Part shown: one piece after another, positions 44,143 to 48,471 of the stretch
Position numbering within the stretch: the first letter of the stretch is position 1
Layout: each line of letters begins with the position of its first letter
Origin: a bacterium
Lineage (GTDB): Bacteria; Zhuqueibacterota; Zhuqueibacteria; Oleimicrobiales; Geothermoviventaceae
Assembly: GCA_028275345.1 (NCBI GenBank)
Contig: JAPWUV010000014.1
Coordinates: 1-48,471, forward strand
DNA: 48,471 nucleotides
Direction: 5' to 3'
Made by a program: the position numbers and the translations under genes
The notes under the pieces: model-generated
Seen by the model: only the letters and a program-made list of their open reading frames with translations
Database searches by the model: none
What the model was told of the DNA's origin: nothing

Positions 44143-45068
44143 GACGCTTCCGGTGCACTCTCCTGCTTGAGGAACTGAGGCGACCGAGCCTCTGAAGCGG
44201 ATTTCTCTCGCAACCCCGGGATAGCCCGGGCGATCCGCTTAGCTACCGGCTCCAGCCAAACGGCGATCTTCCTCACCGGCCACAGGCGAAGTGGCGTCCA
44301 GGGGATCTCGAATTCCCAGTCCTGTTGCCGTACGCGCTCTTGCATGACCGCCGGGTGGGTACCCCGAAAGGGGACAAGGAAGTAGCGGTCCGGATAGCTG
44401 TACGAAACGAGCGAGCCGTATCGTTTCTCGATCTCCTCGTCCGAGTACCACAGGCGATCCAAGCGGCGTTTCTTCTCCAGCATGCGGGTAGGCCTCTTGA
44501 CCCACCCGTAATGGTAGATCTCGGCTCCGGCTGACCGGCTCCGGAGCTTGCTCCCGTCGCGATGGCGGAAGTCCATCGCGTCGCCCCACGACACGATGTT
44601 GGGGTCGCGGCGCACGATGCGCACCTGCCGCCTGTACCAGCGGCGGCGATTGTCCTGGTAAGCCCAGTACGTACCGTAAAAATGCCGGTAACGGAACCAC
44701 AGCCCTTCCACCCGCGGGTCCGTCAGGAATCGTCGCATCCGCTCCCGGACGCGCTCCAAGTACCGCTCGTGCAACACCTCGTCCGCCTGAATGTAGAATA
44801 CCCAGTCCCCCGTACAATGCTGCAATCCCAGATTCGTCTGTTGCGACAGGACCTCGCCTCCGCGGCGCAGTCTCGGATCCCATTCCGTTTCGAGGATGCG
44901 CAACCGTGGATCGCCAAGGCTCTGGATCCGCTCCAGGGTGGCGTCTTCCGATCGGCCGACCACCACCACGAACTCGTCGCACAAGGGGAGCACGGAACGA
45001 ATCGCCTCCAGTGCGGGGTAGTCCATGATCTCGATGTCCCGCACGATCGTCAGCCCGCTCACCCGCAT
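44139..45068 (-). CDS. Glycosyltransferase, family 2-like
   Basis: 309 residues. GT-A fold starting VSGLTIVRDIEIMDYPALEAIRSVLPLCDEF (in part), with VVVGRSEDAT, QTNLGLQHCTGDWVFYIQADEVL (DXD-like QADE), so it is a soluble nucleotide-sugar-dependent transferase. ATG at 45068, two bases after the ABC transporter stop. It probably builds the glycan handled by the neighbouring exporter and ligase. Confidence 0.85.
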   Translation of the reverse strand: MRVSGLTIVRDIEIMDYPALEAIRSVLPLCDEFVVVVGRSEDATLERIQSLGDPRLRILETEWDPRLRRGGEVLSQQTNLGLQHCTGDWVFYIQADEVLHERYLERVRERMRRFLTDPRVEGLWFRYRHFYGTYWAYQDNRRRWYRRQVRIVRRDPNIVSWGDAMDFRHRDGSKLRSRSAGAEIYHYGWVKRPTRMLEKKRRLDRLWYSDEEIEKRYGSLVSYSYPDRYFLVPFRGTHPAVMQERVRQQDWEFEIPWTPLRLWPVRKIAVWLEPVAKRIARAIPGLREKSASEARSPQFLKQESAPEAS

Positions 45069-45069
45069 G

Positions 45070-46926
45070 TCACCACCGGAATTGCATCTCATAAAGCTTT
45101 CGGTAAAGACCATCCTGGGCCAGGAGCTCCTCGTGTCTCCCCTCCTGTACGATCCGCCCCCCGCTGAGCACCACAATGCGGTCGGCGTTCTTCACCGTCG
45201 AAAGGCGGTGGGCAATCACGAACGAGGTGCGTCCCTGGAGCAACCGATCGATGGCCTGCTGGACAAGCACCTCCGATTCTGTGTCCAGCGCCGAGGTGGC
45301 CTCGTCGAAGATGAGGATCGGGGGATTGCGCAGGATCGCTCGCGCGATGGCAATCCGCTGCCGCTCACCACCCGAAAGCTTCGTCCCCCGGTCGCCGATC
45401 ACGGTGTCGTAGCCCTGGGGCATCTGCAGGATAAAGTCATGCGCATTGGCGGCCTTCGCCGCTTCAATGATATCTTCGTCGGACACGGAACCATCCAGCC
45501 CGTAGGCGATGTTGTTACGGACAGTGTCGTTGAACAGGATGGTCTCCTGCGTGACCACGCCCATCAACCTCCGCAGGCTGTCCAACCGAATGCGCCGCAG
45601 GTCGATGCCGTCAATCTCGATGTGGCCGGAGGTCGGGTCGTAAAAGCGGATCAGCAGATCGACCAGGGTCGACTTCCCTCCCCCCGAAGGCCCCACGATG
45701 GCCAGTCGTTCCCCTTTCCGCACCTCGAGATTGATCTCCTGCAGCACCGGTATCCCCGGCTCGTAGCAGAAGGAAACGTCGACAAAGCGGATCGAGCGCT
45801 GGAGATCCCGGACCTCCACTGCTTGCGGATGATCGGCCACCTGGATGGGCGTGTCCAAGATGCTGAACACCCGCTGGGCTGCGACCATTCCCTCCTTCAG
45901 GCTGTTGTGAACTTGCCCCAGAAGCTTGAGAGGCTGCATCATGGAGAAAAGCGCCCCGAGAAACAGGACGAAGCCGCCCGGGCTCAAGGAGGTGCTGTTC
46001 CCCAGGACCTCCCGCCCGCCGACGTAGAGGACCAGCACGCCGACGATGACCCCGAGGTACTCCGTCACGCAGGGACCCAGATTGCGGATGCGCGCCATTC
46101 GCACCACGGTACGAAAGAAGTCCTGGTTTTCGCGCTCGAATCGCTGGATCTCCCGCTCCTCGCCACCGAAGGCTCGCACCACCCGGATCCCGTAAATGGT
46201 CTCCTGGAGCACGCTCGCCAGATCCGCCACCCGCTCCTGCATGCGCAGGCTATCCCTCTTCAACCGGTTCCCGATCTCCGTCATGGCATAGCCCACCAGA
46301 GGGAAGACGACCAGGACCAGCAGCGTCATCTTCCAGCTCAGGAAGATCATCACCCCAAGGTAGATGACGATCTGCAGCGGGTCGCGGAAGACGCTGTTGA
46401 TGGCCGCCGTGATGGAGGCATTGATCACGGTGACGTCGTAGATCACCCGCGAGATGAGCTGACCAGCTCGCTCGCCGTGAAAGTAGCTCAGGGAGAGACG
46501 CTGATAGTGCCGGAAAAGCTCATTGCGTAAATCGCGGATGACCCCCTGCTCCACCGGGGCCATGAAATAGGCCTGCCCCACCCGGAACAGATTCTTCAGG
46601 AAAAAGCCGCCAGCGAGGATGCCACACAGCAGAAGCAAGGCCTCCTGACGCGGCTTCCGGAAGAAATACCCGTTCAGCTCTTGTTCGAGCCTCTGACGGA
46701 GGCTGGGCAAATGCACCGGGACGGGCGAGGAAGCCGGAGCCGTTGGGGTGGAGTGAACGGCAGGGGACGCTTCGCCGCTCTGGAAAAGCACGTTGATGAA
46801 CGGCATCACCACCGTGATGGAGAAGGCGCTGAAGATCACGAAGAGCAGCATGCAGATGACGGATGCCGCCAACCAACCGCGGTACCGAAATACGTAGCGG
46901 AGAACTCTCCGGTAGATCCGCCACAA
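45070..46926 (-). CDS. MsbA-like ABC exporter (fused permease and ATPase)
   Basis: 618 residues. Six hydrophobic segments in the first ~370 residues, with a periplasmic loop near 70-130 rich in Pro/Ser. ATPase domain: Walker A GPSGGGKST (about 412-420), Q-loop VVTQE, signature LSGGE (about 517), Walker B ILIFDEATSALD and His switch IAHRLST. Length suits an MsbA-type lipid A or lipid-linked glycan flippase, forming a homodimer. TTG at 46926 has AGGAG; other starts upstream are less likely. Confidence 0.92.
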   Translation of the reverse strand: MWRIYRRVLRYVFRYRGWLAASVICMLLFVIFSAFSITVVMPFINVLFQSGEASPAVHSTPTAPASSPVPVHLPSLRQRLEQELNGYFFRKPRQEALLLLCGILAGGFFLKNLFRVGQAYFMAPVEQGVIRDLRNELFRHYQRLSLSYFHGERAGQLISRVIYDVTVINASITAAINSVFRDPLQIVIYLGVMIFLSWKMTLLVLVVFPLVGYAMTEIGNRLKRDSLRMQERVADLASVLQETIYGIRVVRAFGGEEREIQRFERENQDFFRTVVRMARIRNLGPCVTEYLGVIVGVLVLYVGGREVLGNSTSLSPGGFVLFLGALFSMMQPLKLLGQVHNSLKEGMVAAQRVFSILDTPIQVADHPQAVEVRDLQRSIRFVDVSFCYEPGIPVLQEINLEVRKGERLAIVGPSGGGKSTLVDLLIRFYDPTSGHIEIDGIDLRRIRLDSLRRLMGVVTQETILFNDTVRNNIAYGLDGSVSDEDIIEAAKAANAHDFILQMPQGYDTVIGDRGTKLSGGERQRIAIARAILRNPPILIFDEATSALDTESEVLVQQAIDRLLQGRTSFVIAHRLSTVKNADRIVVLSGGRIVQEGRHEELLAQDGLYRKLYEMQFRW

Positions 46927-47088
46927 AGTCGACTCCTCCCAGCCCGAAAATAGAAAACAGCGACTATCTCCGTCGCCGTCCCTCGTCACACCTACCCTGA
47001 GCCGATCCCACCTCCACGGAGGAAGCGGACCGGCTCGCCCGCTACCCATCAGCTCAGCGGCCGCTCAAACCCAGCCCCGGGTGAAGGC

Positions 47089-47250
47089 CTAATCCTTGAT
47101 CTCCCGGTATTCCGCATCCTCGATCTCCTCCTCCCGGATCTGCCCGCCGGATCTGGCTCCCGAGACCCGATTCCGCTCGGGGAAAAGCATCCCCTTCACC
47201 AGCTTGTAGATCGCGTACAGCAGGAGGAGCTGAAGCAGCAGTCGAAACAT
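47089..47250 (-). CDS. Small membrane protein (DUF4834-like)
   Basis: 53 residues: a single N-terminal membrane segment (MFRLLLQLLLLYAIYKLVKGM) and an acidic tail (EEEIEDAEYREIKD). Resembles small FCB-group membrane proteins such as DUF4834. ATG at 47250 with AGGAGAGG upstream. No function known. Confidence 0.6.
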   Translation of the reverse strand: MFRLLLQLLLLYAIYKLVKGMLFPERNRVSGARSGGQIREEEIEDAEYREIKD

Positions 47251-47258
47251 GGCCTCTC

Positions 47259-47897
47259 CTACCCCGGAATCGGGGAATAGAATTCGATCCCCCGATGCGG
47301 GCGGAGGATCTCTCGGACGAGGTCCTCGAAATCCTTCTCCCGATTCACGAAGTCGATCTCCGTAGCGTTCACCACCAACAGCGGGCAATGGTTGTAATGG
47401 AAGAAGTACCGGTTGTACGCCTCGCAGAGGGAGCGAAGGTAGTCCTCGGAAATGTTCTTCTCATAGGAGAGATTCCGCCTCCGGATATTCGCTAGCAATC
47501 GCGCCGGCGACGATTGAAGATAGACGACCAGGTCCGGCACCGGCACTTCCTTCCTCAGCAGCGACGCAATCCGATTGTACAGGATCAGCTCCCGATCATC
47601 GAGATTCAATGTGGCGAAGATGTGATCCCTCTCGAACAAGTAGTCGGTGATGACCATGCTGTGGAATAGATCCCACTGGGGGATCTCCTCCTGCTGCCGG
47701 AACCGGCTGAGCAGGAAGAAGAGCTGCGTCTGGAACGCGTAGCGGCGCGGCTCCCGGTAGAAGTCGGGAAGGAACGGGTTCTCTTCCGGCTTGTCGAGGA
47801 TCAGCCGTGCGTCGAGGCGTTCGGCAAGCTTCTTCGCCAGGCTGGTCTTGCCCACGCCGATGACGCCCTCGATGGCCAGGTACCGCAGGTTCCTCAA
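47259..47897 (-). CDS. Deoxynucleoside kinase
   Basis: 212 residues. P-loop IEGVIGVGKTSLAKK at the N-terminus, then the substrate region FHSMVITDYLFERD (a DRS-like motif with Phe/Tyr base stacking) and RRRNLSYEKNISEDYL in the LID region. Phosphorylates deoxynucleosides in salvage; dCK/dGK specificity is not determined. TTG at 47897 overlaps folK (TTGA). Confidence 0.88.
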   Translation of the reverse strand: MRNLRYLAIEGVIGVGKTSLAKKLAERLDARLILDKPEENPFLPDFYREPRRYAFQTQLFFLLSRFRQQEEIPQWDLFHSMVITDYLFERDHIFATLNLDDRELILYNRIASLLRKEVPVPDLVVYLQSSPARLLANIRRRNLSYEKNISEDYLRSLCEAYNRYFFHYNHCPLLVVNATEIDFVNREKDFEDLVREILRPHRGIEFYSPIPG

Positions 47898-48433
47898 AGG
47901 TCTCGGTTCCCTTCGGGTTCTGGATCCTGCAGAAGCTGTGGACTTCCGTACCGGATCACCCACGCTGGGTCGGGGCAATCCCGGAGCAATTCCGCCACCG
48001 ACTTCCCGTGACCAGCCACCACATGCTGCGGCGCGATCTCCGCCCACGGAACCAGCACGAATCGACGCCGGTGGAGCTCCGGATGCGGGATCGTGAGCCT
48101 CTCCGTCGCCATCACCCGGTCGCCGAAGGATAGGATGTCAATATCCAGCGTCCTCGGCCCCCACCGCGCCCCTCGCTGTCTTCCCGAATCGGCCTCGATT
48201 TCCTGACAGTGGCGAAAAAAGCCCGCCGGGTCCAGCACCACCTCCATCTCCACCACCGCATTGAGGAAGGGGGCCTGCTCCCTCACCCCGACCGGTTCAG
48301 TCTCGTACACCGAGGAGACCTTCCGGAGCCGGCAGCCCCGCGTGGAGCTGAGCAGCCGGACCGCCCTCCTCAAGAATTCAAGCCTGTTCCCCAGATTCGA
48401 GCCCAGCCCCACGAAGACGACATCCACCGCCAT
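47894..48433 (-). CDS. folK: 2-amino-4-hydroxy-6-hydroxymethyldihydropteridine diphosphokinase
   Basis: 179 residues. N-terminal FVGLGSNLGNRLEFLRRAV, then VSSVYETEPVG, and the HPPK signature GPRTLDIDILSFGD; conserved Arg in the catalytic loop (RQRGARWGPR). It transfers pyrophosphate from ATP to 6-hydroxymethyl-dihydropterin in folate synthesis. ATG at 48433 has GGGAG immediately adjacent, so initiation probably couples to an upstream gene outside the window. Its C-terminus overlaps the deoxynucleoside kinase. Confidence 0.94.
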   Translation of the reverse strand: MAVDVVFVGLGSNLGNRLEFLRRAVRLLSSTRGCRLRKVSSVYETEPVGVREQAPFLNAVVEMEVVLDPAGFFRHCQEIEADSGRQRGARWGPRTLDIDILSFGDRVMATERLTIPHPELHRRRFVLVPWAEIAPQHVVAGHGKSVAELLRDCPDPAWVIRYGSPQLLQDPEPEGNRDL

Positions 48434-48471
48434 CTCCCGGTAGCTCTTCGGCGCCGCTGCCTCTGACCACG

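Noticed and set aside
48434-48471. C-terminus of a gene before folK at the right edge
   Set aside because: Only 38 bases are present and no frame shows a recognisable protein end.

Overview
This is a GC-rich bacterial chromosome window. Apart from the first ~3.9 kb, essentially every gene lies on the minus strand, packed with 4-base ATGA/GTGA/TTGA overlaps. The gene content points to an uncultured anaerobic or fermentative member of the FCB superphylum. The clues are a GWxTD-domain exported protein and a DUF5683-type exported protein (both characteristic of Bacteroidota/KSB1/Zixibacteria-like lineages), ferredoxin-dependent 2-oxoacid metabolism, an Nfn-type transhydrogenase, and acetate kinase. 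The lineage call is an inference from families, not from a marker phylogeny.

Layout, left to right. 2-3136 (+): the 3' part of a type III-restriction-like DEAD/DEAH helicase-nuclease, then a degraded gene, i.e. the edge of a defence island. 3137-3667: no gene, but a long inverted repeat and a near-consensus sigma-70 promoter that starts a ~225-nt leader for khpA (+). From 3959 onward genes are on the minus strand and are transcribed right to left.

In transcription order the right end starts with folK, a deoxynucleoside kinase and a tiny membrane protein. Next comes an envelope block (MsbA-like ABC exporter, glycosyltransferase, O-antigen-ligase-like protein, GAF/HD-GYP phosphodiesterase), followed by RidA, the DUF5683 protein, an NSS-family Na+ symporter, an HD hydrolase, a YfiM-like protein and purF. 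Then comes a prenyl-lipid block: UbiA prenyltransferase, 2[4Fe-4S] ferredoxin, archaeal-type geranylgeranyl reductase and a CDP-alcohol phosphatidyltransferase. RimO, the GWxTD protein, LD-carboxypeptidase and dusB follow, and a clear terminator at 28380-28408 ends that stretch.

The centre (28270 down to 15996) is a cassette for energy metabolism: a cyclic-2,3-diphosphoglycerate-synthetase homologue with carbamate kinase, sucC, sucD, a four-subunit 2-oxoacid (probably 2-oxoglutarate):ferredoxin oxidoreductase, ndk, 3-hydroxyacyl-CoA dehydrogenase, ackA and NfnA/NfnB. Oxidation of 2-oxoacids would give reduced ferredoxin and CoA thioesters. SucCD, AckA and carbamate kinase would give ATP, and Nfn would convert ferredoxin electrons to NADPH.

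A sigma-70-like promoter at 15931-15959 then drives yceD-rpmF. A strong intrinsic terminator/attenuator separates these from the fatty-acid cluster plsX-fabH-fabD-fabG-acpP-fabF-rnc-acyl-CoA dehydrogenase. A PilZ protein with its own promoter, a YigZ-family protein, a CorC-type membrane protein and rlmH close the run against khpA.

The most interesting candidates are: (i) UbiA + ferredoxin + archaeal-type GGR + CDP-alcohol transferase as a possible archaeal-like ether-lipid route in a bacterium; (ii) the rpmF/plsX attenuator; (iii) the cPGS-carbamate kinase pair; (iv) a predicted leaderless dusB transcript. No tRNA, rRNA, CRISPR array or complete insertion sequence was seen.
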